Origin: an uncultured Pelagibacteraceae bacterium
GTDB taxonomy: Bacteria > Pseudomonadota > Alphaproteobacteria > Pelagibacterales > Pelagibacteraceae
Direction: 5' to 3'
NCBI GenBank assembly: GCA_902588965.1
Contig: CACIRD010000004.1
Span: 62,001 to 126,000, forward strand
DNA length: 64,000 nucleotides
Under the pieces are notes generated by a model, which was given only the letters and a program-made list of their open reading frames with translations, was not told where the DNA came from and did no database searches. Made by a program: the position numbers and the translations under genes. Each line of letters opens with the position of its first letter. Position 1 is the stretch's first letter. Positions 45,234-54,733 of this stretch are shown piece after piece.

Positions 45234-46607
45234 TTATATAGCGCTTATTCTAAACATATTTTCTACAATTTTAATTTGATCATTTTTTGCTAAAAAAACT
45301 ACAGTATCATCTTTCTGAAAAACAAAACTAGATCTTGGAATAATTATATCTTTCCCTCTTAATATAGCGCCTATTCTTATCTCTTCAGGAAGATTTGCGT
45401 TTTTAAGTTCCTTATTTATTAGTTCAGAGGTTTCGATAATTTCAGCTTCTATAACTTCGTACTCGCCATTTAAAATACTGTAAGCTGTTTCAATTGTTCC
45501 TTTGTGAACATGTTTCAATATACTAGAAACTGTACTCATTCTTGGATCAATAAGATCATCAATATTTAAAGAAGACTGCAATAAGGTATAGTTTGGTTTA
45601 TTTATCAAAGCCATTGTTCTTTTATCTTTCGAAAATTTTTCTACTAAAACACTTACCATTAAATTATCTTCATCATCATTAGTTAGTGCAAGAACAGTTT
45701 CAATTTCGTCTAAGTTGGCTTCAGTAAGTACGTCTTCATCTAAACCATTGCCATTTATTATAATGGAGTTATTTAATTCATTTGCAATATACTCAGCTCG
45801 TTCTTTATTTTTTTCAATTATTTTTATTCTTGCCGACTCAAAAGTTTCTTCAATGCTTTTTGCTAAATTAAAACCTATATTACCACCACCTATTATTAAA
45901 ATTTTGCTTGCTATTTTTTCGTTGTGTCCAAATGCAGATAGTGTTTTTTGCATTTGAGAGGAATTAATTATTACGTATGCGTTATCATTTTCCTTCATTA
46001 CATCATTTTTCTTTAAAATTATAAACTTCTCATTTCTAATAACTCCTAAAATATTAGCCTCCAATTCAGGAAATTTTTTGGTTAATTCATTAAGTTTTAT
46101 ATTTTTAATAGGACAATCTTTTTTAATTGAAATTTCTAATAATCTTATTTTATTTTCAGCAAAAGGAATATTTTCTAGAGCTCCTGGCGCTTCTAGTTTT
46201 CTTTGCAAAGATTTGGCTATTTCTAATTCAGGAGAAATTATTACATCTATTGGTAAATTTTCCTTATTATAAAGTTTAGAAAATTTTGGATCTAGGTAAT
46301 TTTGAGATCTTATTCTCGCTATTTTTTTTGCTATTTTGAACACTGTGTGTGCAATCTGGCAAATAAGCATATTTATTTCATCGTTTCTAGTAACAGCGAT
46401 AATCATATCAGCATCATTTCCATTAGCTTTTTCTAAAATTGAAGGATAAGTGGCTTTGCCAACAATAGCATTAACGTCTAAAGAACTTTTAATTTTTTCA
46501 ATATCTTCACTTGATTGATCGATTACCGTTACTGAGTGATTTTGTTCACTTAATAACTTAGATATTGTAAATCCAACCCTACCAGCACCACAAATAATAA
46601 TATTCAT
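45234..46607 (-). CDS. trkA: Trk potassium uptake regulatory subunit TrkA
   Basis: Cytoplasmic gating protein of 457 residues made of two RCK halves. Each half begins with a Rossmann NAD-binding motif: IIICGAGRVGFTISKLL (residues 2-18) and ILIIGGGNIGFNLAKSI (about 236-252), with acidic residues that bind NAD ribose, and each ends with a TrkA-C-like domain. It is adjacent to ntrX (no gap) and 5 bp from trkH. Confidence 0.94.
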   Translation of the reverse strand: MNIIICGAGRVGFTISKLLSEQNHSVTVIDQSSEDIEKIKSSLDVNAIVGKATYPSILEKANGNDADMIIAVTRNDEINMLICQIAHTVFKIAKKIARIRSQNYLDPKFSKLYNKENLPIDVIISPELEIAKSLQRKLEAPGALENIPFAENKIRLLEISIKKDCPIKNIKLNELTKKFPELEANILGVIRNEKFIILKKNDVMKENDNAYVIINSSQMQKTLSAFGHNEKIASKILIIGGGNIGFNLAKSIEETFESARIKIIEKNKERAEYIANELNNSIIINGNGLDEDVLTEANLDEIETVLALTNDDEDNLMVSVLVEKFSKDKRTMALINKPNYTLLQSSLNIDDLIDPRMSTVSSILKHVHKGTIETAYSILNGEYEVIEAEIIETSELINKELKNANLPEEIRIGAILRGKDIIIPRSSFVFQKDDTVVFLAKNDQIKIVENMFRISAI

Positions 46608-47963
46608 TTAATTAATATCTTTAATGTTAAGACCTTTTAGTTTTCTATGAAGGGCTGATCTTTCCATACCAATAAACTTTGCCATTTTTGATATATTTCC
46701 AGCAAATTTTTTTAATTGAGTTTTTAAATATTCTTTTTCAAAATGTTCTCTTGCTTCTTTTAGTGGTACAGACAAAGATTTTTCAGAATTTAACATATCT
46801 TGATTGTCAAATTTAAGAGACTCTTTTATTATATTTGAAATTTTTTCTGGTGTATTTGGTGCTAATATAGCTATTCTTTCTATTAAATTTCTAAGCTCCC
46901 TAACATTTCCTGGCCAAGAATAGTCTATTAAATAATGATTGTCTGGATCAATTTCTAATTTTTTCAAATTATAATTTTCTGCAATTTTTGTTGAAAAATA
47001 TTTGATAAGAAGAGGAATATCCTGAACTCTCTTATTTAATGGATCAAGATCTATTTGAAAAACATTGAGTCTGTGGAAAAGATCTTCTCTAAAGTTACCC
47101 TCTTTAATCTCAATTTTTATATCCTTTGATGAAGAACATATAATTCTAACATCAACTTTAATATCATGATTTCCGTTTATTCTTTTGAATTTTTGATCAG
47201 TTAAAACTCTTAATATTTTTGATTGAGTTTCTAATGGTATTTCAGAGACCTCATCTATAAGCAAAACTCCACCAGAGGCTTTTTCTAAAGCTCCATATAA
47301 AATAGAGCCATCTTTTTTTTCCTCACCAAATAGTTCAAGTTCGTACTTTTTTACATCAAGCAATGCACCATTCAGTATTATAAATGGTTTATTTTTCCTA
47401 GTAGAGTTTTTGTGAATCTTTCTTGCTATTAACTCTTTACCAGATCCTGTGGGACCGTTAATGAAAATTCTACTTTCTGTAACTGATAGTTTTCCAATTT
47501 GATCATTGATTTTAACAATATTATTACTTGATCCAATTAATTCAAAAGAATGAAACAATTTAGTTTGTAATTCCTTATTTTGTTTTTTTAACTCAAAATT
47601 TTCAGCTGCCCTTTTAATGAAATTCATTAACCTATCGTGATCAAAAGGTTTTTGAATAAATTCAAAGGCACCTGATTTAAGAGATTTCACAGCCATTTCA
47701 ATATTTGCATGACCTGAAATAATTATTACCGGAATATCTTTGTTTTTATTTTTAATATGATTTAATAGCTCTATACCATCATTATCACCTTTATCGAGTT
47801 TAACATCTATTATAGCAACATCGGGTAGTTTTTTATCTATTTCTGTTAAGGCTTGATTATAATTAGCTGCAACACGAGTTTTATACCCAGCATCACCTAT
47901 CAGGTCATTCAAGATATTTCTTATATCTGGATTGTCATCAATTATTAAAATTTCATTAGACAT
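46608..47963 (-). CDS. ntrX: Response regulator NtrX lacking the sigma-54 GAFTGA loop
   Basis: NtrC-family regulator of 451 residues: receiver domain with Asp53 (IIDVK), an AAA+ domain with Walker A GPTGSGKE (170-177) and Walker B GVLLIDEVSE, and a C-terminal Fis-type HTH (about 410-445, ending HRKLKGLNI). The segment after ELFGEEK (210-216), where sigma-54 activators carry GAFTGA, instead reads KDGSILYGALEKASGG, so the sigma-54 contact loop is absent. It probably acts with sigma-70-type polymerase. The gene overlaps ntrY by 8 bp. Confidence 0.93.
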   Translation of the reverse strand: MSNEILIIDDNPDIRNILNDLIGDAGYKTRVAANYNQALTEIDKKLPDVAIIDVKLDKGDNDGIELLNHIKNKNKDIPVIIISGHANIEMAVKSLKSGAFEFIQKPFDHDRLMNFIKRAAENFELKKQNKELQTKLFHSFELIGSSNNIVKINDQIGKLSVTESRIFINGPTGSGKELIARKIHKNSTRKNKPFIILNGALLDVKKYELELFGEEKKDGSILYGALEKASGGVLLIDEVSEIPLETQSKILRVLTDQKFKRINGNHDIKVDVRIICSSSKDIKIEIKEGNFREDLFHRLNVFQIDLDPLNKRVQDIPLLIKYFSTKIAENYNLKKLEIDPDNHYLIDYSWPGNVRELRNLIERIAILAPNTPEKISNIIKESLKFDNQDMLNSEKSLSVPLKEAREHFEKEYLKTQLKKFAGNISKMAKFIGMERSALHRKLKGLNIKDIN

Positions 47964-49740
47964 ATTTTGGTAAACTTATTTTAGTTTTTGCACCATTTTT
48001 AATTGATAGTAGTTGAAGTGAGCCATTGTGATCATTAATAATTTTATTTACTATTGGTAAACCTAATCCACTACCATTTTTTTTAGTAGTATAATAAGGT
48101 TTAAGTATGTTATCTAAATTTTTTGTATCAAAACCTGTACCGTTATCTATTAAATAGATTTCTATATAATCATCTTTTTCAGTAATTTCTATATCAATTT
48201 TCTTTGATAAATCAGGTTTTTTTAATAATTTTTCATTAATACTTTCTATAGAATTTTTAAGTAAATTAATAAATGTTCTATTAAGTTGATCTGAGTCACA
48301 ATTTATAAACAATTCTTTATTTTGACATTCCAAAGAAATAGAAACATTAGGATCTATTTCATTCATTAGTTTAATATTTTCATTAATAATTTTAATTACA
48401 TCTTTTTTTTTAAATATTGGTTTTGGCATACGTGCAAAATCTGAAAATTCATTTACTAAATTTTCAATTTGTTTAATTTGTTTATTTATTGTTTTTAAAT
48501 TATCGTTAAAATTTTCTTTATCTTGAGAATTATCGAAAAATTTTGAAAATTTAGAATTTAACCTGTCTATAATAAGTTGAATTGGTGTTAAAGGATTTTT
48601 GATTTCATGAGCTAACTTACGAGCTACACTTTCCCAAGCTTCATGTCTTTCCGTCAAAAGTAACTTATCTTGTTGAGATTTGAGTTTTTGTGTCATTAAA
48701 TTAAAATTTTTGTTCAACAATTCCAACTCTTTATCTGTTTTAAGCTCAGGAACCTTAATATCTAAATTTCCATCACCAATATTTTTTGATGCTGAAATTA
48801 AATTGTTTATAGATCTAAAAAATCTAGAAGAAAATCTTATAGCAATTGATACTGACAGAAACAACATTAATGAAACTACTATTAAATAAATAAAGGCAAA
48901 TGAGATTTTGATACCAGTTCTCTTGTTTTCAACTGTATAATAAAAATTGAGTGCTTCTTGTGACTCAGTCAAATACTGTGATATATCTTTTTCAAGATAC
49001 TTTACAACGTATAAAAAAGTATTTCTAAAATTAGGAAGCTTAATTAATGCTGCAGATTTATTTTCAAAAGCATTAATTATTTTAAGTGGTCTATCATCTT
49101 TTAAAACTAAACTTACAGCTTTATCGTCTGGTGGACTATAATTTTTAAGATCATCGAGAGTTGAAATTATTAATTTTTTATTATTATCAATAATATGAAT
49201 TTCGTCTATTCCCCTAATTAATTTTTGAGTTTTGAGAAACTTTAGGAAATCCTTAGGATCACTTTTGTAAATATTCCCGATTTTATTTATATCAAAAGCA
49301 ATCAATATGATATCAGACTCTATTTTATTTCTTACATCCTCGACATAATTTTTTGCTAGCTCGTGTGAGTTATTAACAGCGGTAGTAATTTTTTGATCAA
49401 AATATTTTTCTAAAGCAAATGAAAATAAAAATAATGAAAATATTGAAATCAATATTGAAGGTATTAGGGTAAAAAGTGAAAAAAAAGTTATATACTTTTT
49501 ATTAGACTTGGATCCCTCGACATCAATATCATTTTTAATTGATCTTTTAATTTCTAAAAATATAAATAAAAACAAAATTAAAAGTAAAAAAATATTCAAA
49601 ATTAACAAATTTTGTAAATTTTGATCACTTAGATTTATAAAACTTTTGTCTATGAAGGTTAAAAAAGTCAAAAAACCAACAAATAAAGTAATAAAAAAAA
49701 CTAAAATAATAAATATATTTTTTTTGATAAATTCAATCAT
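47956..49740 (-). CDS. ntrY: Sensor histidine kinase NtrY
   Basis: Membrane kinase paired with NtrX. The 594-residue protein has two hydrophobic regions near residues 9-65 and 85-110, a periplasmic segment of about 165 residues, another span near 280-302, a HAMP linker, the H box LAHEIKNPLTP with His378, and ATPase boxes (NLLKNSIESI, DNGTGFD, GSGLGLPIVNKII). In alphaproteobacteria NtrYX responds to nitrogen, redox or envelope conditions. The signal here is unknown. Confidence 0.93.
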   Translation of the reverse strand: MIEFIKKNIFIILVFFITLFVGFLTFLTFIDKSFINLSDQNLQNLLILNIFLLLILFLFIFLEIKRSIKNDIDVEGSKSNKKYITFFSLFTLIPSILISIFSLFLFSFALEKYFDQKITTAVNNSHELAKNYVEDVRNKIESDIILIAFDINKIGNIYKSDPKDFLKFLKTQKLIRGIDEIHIIDNNKKLIISTLDDLKNYSPPDDKAVSLVLKDDRPLKIINAFENKSAALIKLPNFRNTFLYVVKYLEKDISQYLTESQEALNFYYTVENKRTGIKISFAFIYLIVVSLMLFLSVSIAIRFSSRFFRSINNLISASKNIGDGNLDIKVPELKTDKELELLNKNFNLMTQKLKSQQDKLLLTERHEAWESVARKLAHEIKNPLTPIQLIIDRLNSKFSKFFDNSQDKENFNDNLKTINKQIKQIENLVNEFSDFARMPKPIFKKKDVIKIINENIKLMNEIDPNVSISLECQNKELFINCDSDQLNRTFINLLKNSIESINEKLLKKPDLSKKIDIEITEKDDYIEIYLIDNGTGFDTKNLDNILKPYYTTKKNGSGLGLPIVNKIINDHNGSLQLLSIKNGAKTKISLPKYV

Positions 49741-49775
49741 TGTGTAATAAGTTCATATTTTTATAATATGATACT

Positions 49776-50882
49776 ATGAATAATTGCTTTATATTACTAG
49801 CTGCTGGACAAAGCAAAAGGTTTAAATCCAAAAAACCAAAACAATTTACTTATTACAAAGGTAAGCTAATATATGAGCATTCGGTTGATAAGGTTTTAGA
49901 ATCAGGGCTTTTTGATAAAATTATAGTTGTAGTTAAAAAAAAGAGTTTTTTAAAAAAGAAATATCCAAAGAATGTCAAAATAATTCTAGGTGGAAAAGAA
50001 AGATGTGATTCATCTTTGATTGGTTTAATGTTTGCTAGAAAATTTAAACCTAAAAATATTTTCATTCATGATGCTGCAAGACCTAACTTTTCAATTAACC
50101 TTCTTAAAAAGCTTCTAAAAAAATTAAAAAAATATGATGCAGTAATACCTTATGTTAGGTCAAAAGATTCTACTAAATATAACTTAAAAAATGATATCTA
50201 TAATCTAAATAGAAAAAATTTGTTATTAACTCAAACTCCACAGGCATTCAAATTTAATAAAATTTTTGAACTTTCTAAAACCAATAAAACTAAAATACAT
50301 GACGAGTCGAGCTTGTTTATTAATAAAAATTATAATTTAAAATTCATACCAGGCGAACTATCAAATTTTAAAATAACTTATAATAATGATGTTCAGCAAA
50401 TAAAAACATATTATGGAATTGGATTTGACATTCACAAACTAATTAAAAAAAAAAAATTATATTTAGGTGGTATAAAAATTCCTTATCACTCAGGTTTGCA
50501 AGGTCACTCTGATGGTGATGTTATAATTCATTCAATTATAGATGCAATTGTTGGCGCAACCAGAAATAAAGATATTGGTACATTATATCCAAGTAATAAA
50601 AATAAATTTAAAAACATTAGATCTACAAAAATGCTGATACCAGTATTACAAATGCTTAAAAATAAAAATTTTTACATAAATAACGTCGATATAAATTTAA
50701 TATGTGAAAGACCAAAAGTTTCAAAATATAGAAATAAAATAATTAATTCTTTGAAAAATTTAATGCAGGTTAATGAAAATATTATAAATCTTAAAGGTAA
50801 AACTGTAGAGAAACTTGGGTTGATAGGAAGGGAAAAAGCTATTGCTTGTGAGGTTATAGTTTCAATAAATAAATATGAATAA
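49776..50882 (+). CDS. ispDF: Bifunctional IspD/IspF enzyme of the MEP isoprenoid pathway
   Basis: The 368-residue fusion carries out the third and fifth steps of the MEP pathway. Residues 1-205 form the CDP-ME synthase IspD (ILLAAGQSKRFKSKKPKQF, HDAARPNFS, LTQTPQAFK), and residues 208-368 form the MECDP synthase IspF (YGIGFDIHK, GLQGHSDGDVIIHSIIDAI, and the late GLIGREKAIACEV). The fusion is typical of alphaproteobacteria. It overlaps pgpA by 8 bp and is divergent from ntrY with a 35-bp gap. Confidence 0.95.
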   Translation: MNNCFILLAAGQSKRFKSKKPKQFTYYKGKLIYEHSVDKVLESGLFDKIIVVVKKKSFLKKKYPKNVKIILGGKERCDSSLIGLMFARKFKPKNIFIHDAARPNFSINLLKKLLKKLKKYDAVIPYVRSKDSTKYNLKNDIYNLNRKNLLLTQTPQAFKFNKIFELSKTNKTKIHDESSLFINKNYNLKFIPGELSNFKITYNNDVQQIKTYYGIGFDIHKLIKKKKLYLGGIKIPYHSGLQGHSDGDVIIHSIIDAIVGATRNKDIGTLYPSNKNKFKNIRSTKMLIPVLQMLKNKNFYINNVDINLICERPKVSKYRNKIINSLKNLMQVNENIINLKGKTVEKLGLIGREKAIACEVIVSINKYE

Positions 50883-51366
50883 CATTAATTTTTTATTTGT
50901 TACTTTACTTGGTGTTGGGAAACTAAAAAAAATACCTGGAAGTTATGCATCTTTGATAACGACAATTTTTTTATTTATTTTATTTCATGTTTTAAATTTT
51001 TCGGCAAATTATGTTTTGATTGTTATAATTGTTATATTCTTAATTTCTATTTACGCTATAAACATTTATATAGAAAAACTAGATACCAAAGATCCTAAGG
51101 AAGTGGTTATTGATGAATTTATTGGTCAATCCATACCAATATGCCTATATGAAATTGCACATGAAGGAGCTAGAGAAGTTGGTCAAATATTAACTTATTA
51201 TTTTATAATGTTTATTCTTTTTAGAATTTTTGATATCGCCAAACCCTACCCAGTCAACTATTATGATAAAAATTTTAAAAATAGTTTTGGCGTATTAATG
51301 GACGATGTTTGTGCAGGTTTATACGTTGTAGCGGTACTTGTATTATACATGGTTATCACATCATGA
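50875..51366 (+). CDS. pgpA: Phosphatidylglycerophosphatase A
   Basis: Membrane phosphatase that finishes phosphatidylglycerol synthesis. The 163-residue protein has GVGKLKKIPGSYAS near the N terminus, DPKEVVIDEFIGQ (metal-binding acidic motif), FRIFDIAKPYPVNYYDK and a C-terminal GVLMDDVCAGLYV block, all typical of PgpA, with about three spans. It overlaps ispDF by 8 bp and pncC by 4 bp (ATGA). Confidence 0.92.
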   Translation: MNNINFLFVTLLGVGKLKKIPGSYASLITTIFLFILFHVLNFSANYVLIVIIVIFLISIYAINIYIEKLDTKDPKEVVIDEFIGQSIPICLYEIAHEGAREVGQILTYYFIMFILFRIFDIAKPYPVNYYDKNFKNSFGVLMDDVCAGLYVVAVLVLYMVITS

Positions 51367-51833
51367 AAAAAATTTCTCAGAAGGTCATTAAATTATATAA
51401 AAAAAGAAAAATTAAATTTTCTTTTGTGGAGTCTTGTACCGGTGGTTTATTATCAAGCGCGATCACTTCAATAAGCGGTTCATCTAAAGTTTTTAATTTA
51501 GGAATTGTTACATATTCAAATCGAGCCAAAATTAAAATATTAAATGTTCCTAAAAATATTATCCAAAAATATGGCGCTGTTAGTGAACAATGTTGCAAAT
51601 CAATGGTAAATAACTTGCAAAAGTTAAGTGGGTCGCACGTATGTGTTTCAATAACAGGCATTGCTGGACCTAAAGGTGGCACAAAAGTCAAGCCAGTGGG
51701 TCTCGTATTTATTGGTATAAAAAAAGGGATAAAAATTAAGATTTATAGATGTTTATTTAAAAATAATGGAAGATCTTACATTCGGAATGCGACTGTAAAA
51801 AAAGCCCTTATAATCCTTTCAAAGGCTATTTAA
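51363..51833 (+). CDS. pncC: CinA C-terminal domain protein (nicotinamide-nucleotide amidase)
   Basis: Stand-alone CinA-C domain of 156 residues that deamidates nicotinamide mononucleotide for NAD recycling. Signature sequences are VESCTGGLLSSAITSISGSS, FNLGIVTYSNRAK and ITGIAGPKGGTKVKPVGLVFIG. The ATG at 51363 overlaps the pgpA stop by four bases. An earlier in-frame start at 51309 lies inside pgpA. The 3' end overlaps the convergent START-domain gene by 8 bp. Confidence 0.9.
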   Translation: MKKISQKVIKLYKKRKIKFSFVESCTGGLLSSAITSISGSSKVFNLGIVTYSNRAKIKILNVPKNIIQKYGAVSEQCCKSMVNNLQKLSGSHVCVSITGIAGPKGGTKVKPVGLVFIGIKKGIKIKIYRCLFKNNGRSYIRNATVKKALIILSKAI

Positions 51834-52269
51834 GAGTTTTATTTGCCTGTTCCTCAAAAGCATCTGCAATTTTATTTAAGCCGTATTGAAAAGATTTTGT
51901 CATTACAATATTCAAGAAGTAATTTTTTAACTCAAAATCAACTTCAAATGAAACTTCTGTTTTGTTTTGTAATTGTTTAAATTTCCATTTATTTTCTAAA
52001 TATTTTAAAGGTCCATCTATATTTGTTACATAAATATAATCTTTTTTTTCATAATATTTAACATCGCTTTTATAAGTATCTTTGATAGGACCTTTTCCAA
52101 TTGTAAGATCAGCAATTATATGAATTTCATTTTTAATATTTTTTCTTTCATGTACTTTTGAGCTTAGACAATATGGTATAAATTCAGGATATTTTTCTAT
52201 GTTTAAAACTAGTTCGATTAATTTTTTTTTTTCACAATTAATTAATCTTTTTACTGAGGCTTGAGGCAT
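51826..52269 (-). CDS. COQ10/RatA-type START-domain protein (ubiquinone-binding)
   Basis: Polyketide cyclase/START-like protein of 147 residues. The [28 protein letters not shown] start is the hallmark of the COQ10/RatA family, which binds ubiquinone or phospholipid and supports respiration. RatA toxin activity is the alternative annotation, but the lipA neighbour is the usual alphaproteobacterial context and favours Coq10. Its first 32 bp overlap the 3' end of lipA in another frame, an unusually long same-strand overlap. Confidence 0.83.
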   Translation of the reverse strand: MPQASVKRLINCEKKKLIELVLNIEKYPEFIPYCLSSKVHERKNIKNEIHIIADLTIGKGPIKDTYKSDVKYYEKKDYIYVTNIDGPLKYLENKWKFKQLQNKTEVSFEVDFELKNYFLNIVMTKSFQYGLNKIADAFEEQANKTLK

Positions 52270-53185
52270 TACTTTCTAATCTTTTTTTTTGTAATTTTTT
52301 AAAATCAGAATCTGCATGATATGAAGATCTGGTCATAGGAGATGCTGATACTAACAAAAAACCTTTTGCTTTAGCTTTTAACTCTAATTCTTTAAATTCA
52401 TCTGGGTGATAATACCTATTTAAAGGATAATGTTTTGAAGATGGTTGTAGATATTGACCTATAGTTAAAAAATCAACTTTAGCTGAAATTAAGTCGTCCA
52501 TAACTTGTAAGATTTCATCTTTATTTTCTCCCAATCCAACCATCAGTCCAGATTTTGTAAAAACATTTTTATTCAGTTCTTTGGCATTTTTTAAAAGTTC
52601 TAACGATCCAAAATATCTGGCGCCTGGCCTGACCTGGCGATAAAGACTAGGAACAGTTTCTATATTGTGGTTAAAAACATCAGGATTTGCATCTAAAACT
52701 CTTTTATAAGACTCTCCTTTTCTTAAAAAATCTGGCGTCAAAACCTCAACTGATGTATTTGGATTATTTTTTTTTGTTGTTTGAATTACCTCAAAAAAAT
52801 GATTTGATCCACCATCTGGTAAGTCATCTCTATCTACTGAAGTAATTACTACATGATTCAATTTAAGCTCATTAACTGCTGATGATATTTTGTATGGTTC
52901 AAATGGATCTAGTTTTTCAGGCTTACCTGTTTTTACATCACAAAAGCCACAAGCTCTTGTGCAAGTATCACCCATTATCATGAAAGTAGCATGCTTTTTG
53001 CTCCAACACTCTGTAATATTTGGACAGTTGGCTTCTTGGCATACAGTAACAAGTTTATTCTTATTTATTAGACTTTTTGTTGTAAAAAATTCTTTGCTAT
53101 TAAGTAATTTTGATCTTATCCAAGTCGGTTTTTTCTTAATTGGATTGATTGGTTTGTTTACTTTTTCCGGATGTCTAGTTTTCAT
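52238..53185 (-). CDS. lipA: Lipoyl synthase
   Basis: Radical-SAM enzyme that inserts sulfur into octanoyl groups to make lipoate on 2-oxoacid dehydrogenases and GcvH. The 315-residue protein has both cluster motifs: auxiliary cysteines Cys49, Cys54 and Cys60 ([12 protein letters not shown]) and radical-SAM CX3CX2C Cys75, Cys79 and Cys82 (CTRACGFC). The C terminus has [13 protein letters not shown], the usual auxiliary-cluster serine block. It follows ftsB with an 11 bp overlap, without the pdh genes often found between eno-ftsB and lipA. Confidence 0.96.
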   Translation of the reverse strand: MKTRHPEKVNKPINPIKKKPTWIRSKLLNSKEFFTTKSLINKNKLVTVCQEANCPNITECWSKKHATFMIMGDTCTRACGFCDVKTGKPEKLDPFEPYKISSAVNELKLNHVVITSVDRDDLPDGGSNHFFEVIQTTKKNNPNTSVEVLTPDFLRKGESYKRVLDANPDVFNHNIETVPSLYRQVRPGARYFGSLELLKNAKELNKNVFTKSGLMVGLGENKDEILQVMDDLISAKVDFLTIGQYLQPSSKHYPLNRYYHPDEFKELELKAKAKGFLLVSASPMTRSSYHADSDFKKLQKKRLESNASSLSKKIN

Positions 53186-53477
53186 TAACTTTTAACATAT
53201 AAATACTTTCTCCCTTTTTACCAAGCATTAATTTGTCACGAATAAGCATATCAATATAATCTGGATCCAAATTATCAGATAAAAGAGAGTTTTTATAGTC
53301 TAGATCATTTATTTTATTAATCAATTCAATTTCTTTTACTTTTAGTTTTTGAACTTTCTCTCTTTTTTCAAAATATGAGAATAGACCCCTTTCGCCACCA
53401 AATAAATTAATTAAAAAATAGAAAATTAGTAACGATGATATTATTAAAAAATAATTTTTTTTTAATTTAGATAGCAT
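53175..53477 (-). CDS. ftsB: Septum formation initiator, FtsB/DivIC family
   Basis: Small bitopic division protein of 100 residues: N-terminal membrane span (about residues 8-25), then a coiled coil ([21 protein letters not shown]) and the short conserved [21 protein letters not shown] segment of the family. It probably bridges the divisome with FtsL/FtsQ. It overlaps eno by one base and lipA by 11 bp. Confidence 0.88.
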   Translation of the reverse strand: MLSKLKKNYFLIISSLLIFYFLINLFGGERGLFSYFEKREKVQKLKVKEIELINKINDLDYKNSLLSDNLDPDYIDMLIRDKLMLGKKGESIYMLKVNEN

Positions 53478-54733
53478 TAATGAATCTTATTCATTTTTGC
53501 TTTTTTTCCTAGACTTTCTTCAATCCGTATTAATTGATTATATTTAGAAACCCGCTCAGATCTTGCAAGAGAGCCTGATTTAATTTGACTAGAATTGGTT
53601 CCAACAGCAAAATCAGCGATAAACGTGTCTTCACTATCTCCAGATCTATGTGAAATGATGGTACTAAATCCAATTGCATGTGCGAATTTTATGACCTCTA
53701 GTGTTTCTGTCACAGTGCCAATTTGATTAAGTTTTATTAATATAGAGTTTGAAGATTTGTTTAAAAAACCTATTTTTAATCTTTGTAAATTTGTTACATA
53801 AATATCATCACCTACAATTTGTACTTTTTTTATTTTTTTCATCAACATATTCCAAGATTTCCAATCATTTTCAGCAAAAGGATCTTCAATTGACTTAATT
53901 TTGTACTTTGTAATAATTTTTTTAAAAAGATTAACTGATTTTTCAGCAGTTATATATTTATTTGAGTGTATCGAATATTTATTTTTTTTATATAACTCAT
54001 TTGCAGCAACATCTAAACAAATTGATATTTGCTTTCCATTTTTAAATCCTGATTTTTTAATAGCCTGAACTATCATATTAAGGGCTTCTTCATTTTTTGA
54101 AATCATAGGGGCAAAACCGCCTTCGTCACCAACAGAGGTTGAAAAACCTCGCTTATTAATTATTTTTTTTAAATTTTGTATCACTAAAAAACACATTTGA
54201 ACTGCTTGAGAAAAATTTTTTGCACCATCGGGTCTGATCATAAATTCTTGAATTCTTAATCCATTATTAGAATGAGCTCCACCATTTATAATGTTCATCA
54301 TAGGAAAAGGTAATTTAAAATTTTTTTTAATCAAAAATGAACTGTATAATGGTACTTTTTTGATCTTTGCTGAAAGTTTTTTTACTGCAATTGAGACTGC
54401 TAAAATAGAGTTTGCCCCTAAATTTATTTTTTGCTTTGTACCGTCCAAATTTATTAAAATTGTATCAATTTTTTCCTGATTGTGTACATTTTTATTTTTC
54501 AACTTTTTAGCAATTTTATTATTAATAATATTAATAGCTTTAAAAACACTTTTGCCTAAGTACTTTCTTTTAATTTTATCTCTCTTTTCAAATGCTTCAT
54601 ATGTACCTGTTGAAGCACCAGATGGGCAAATTGCTGAACAGCTTAAATTACCAGAAAAAACTTCCGCTTCAATTGTTGGATTTCCTCTACTGTCAAATAC
54701 TTGACGTGCTATCACTCTAGATATTTTACTCAT
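53477..54733 (-). CDS. eno: Enolase
   Basis: Interconverts 2-phosphoglycerate and phosphoenolpyruvate. The 418-residue protein has the substrate loop GASTGTYEA, GDEGGFAP, the metal-binding Asp/Glu in CLDVAANELY, SIEDPFAENDW and VGDDIYVTN, and SHRSGDSEDTFIAD near the C terminus. Length is slightly below the usual ~430. It overlaps kdsA by 4 bp and ftsB by 1 bp. PEP is also the KdsA substrate, so the two adjacent genes are metabolically linked. Confidence 0.96.
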   Translation of the reverse strand: MSKISRVIARQVFDSRGNPTIEAEVFSGNLSCSAICPSGASTGTYEAFEKRDKIKRKYLGKSVFKAINIINNKIAKKLKNKNVHNQEKIDTILINLDGTKQKINLGANSILAVSIAVKKLSAKIKKVPLYSSFLIKKNFKLPFPMMNIINGGAHSNNGLRIQEFMIRPDGAKNFSQAVQMCFLVIQNLKKIINKRGFSTSVGDEGGFAPMISKNEEALNMIVQAIKKSGFKNGKQISICLDVAANELYKKNKYSIHSNKYITAEKSVNLFKKIITKYKIKSIEDPFAENDWKSWNMLMKKIKKVQIVGDDIYVTNLQRLKIGFLNKSSNSILIKLNQIGTVTETLEVIKFAHAIGFSTIISHRSGDSEDTFIADFAVGTNSSQIKSGSLARSERVSKYNQLIRIEESLGKKAKMNKIH

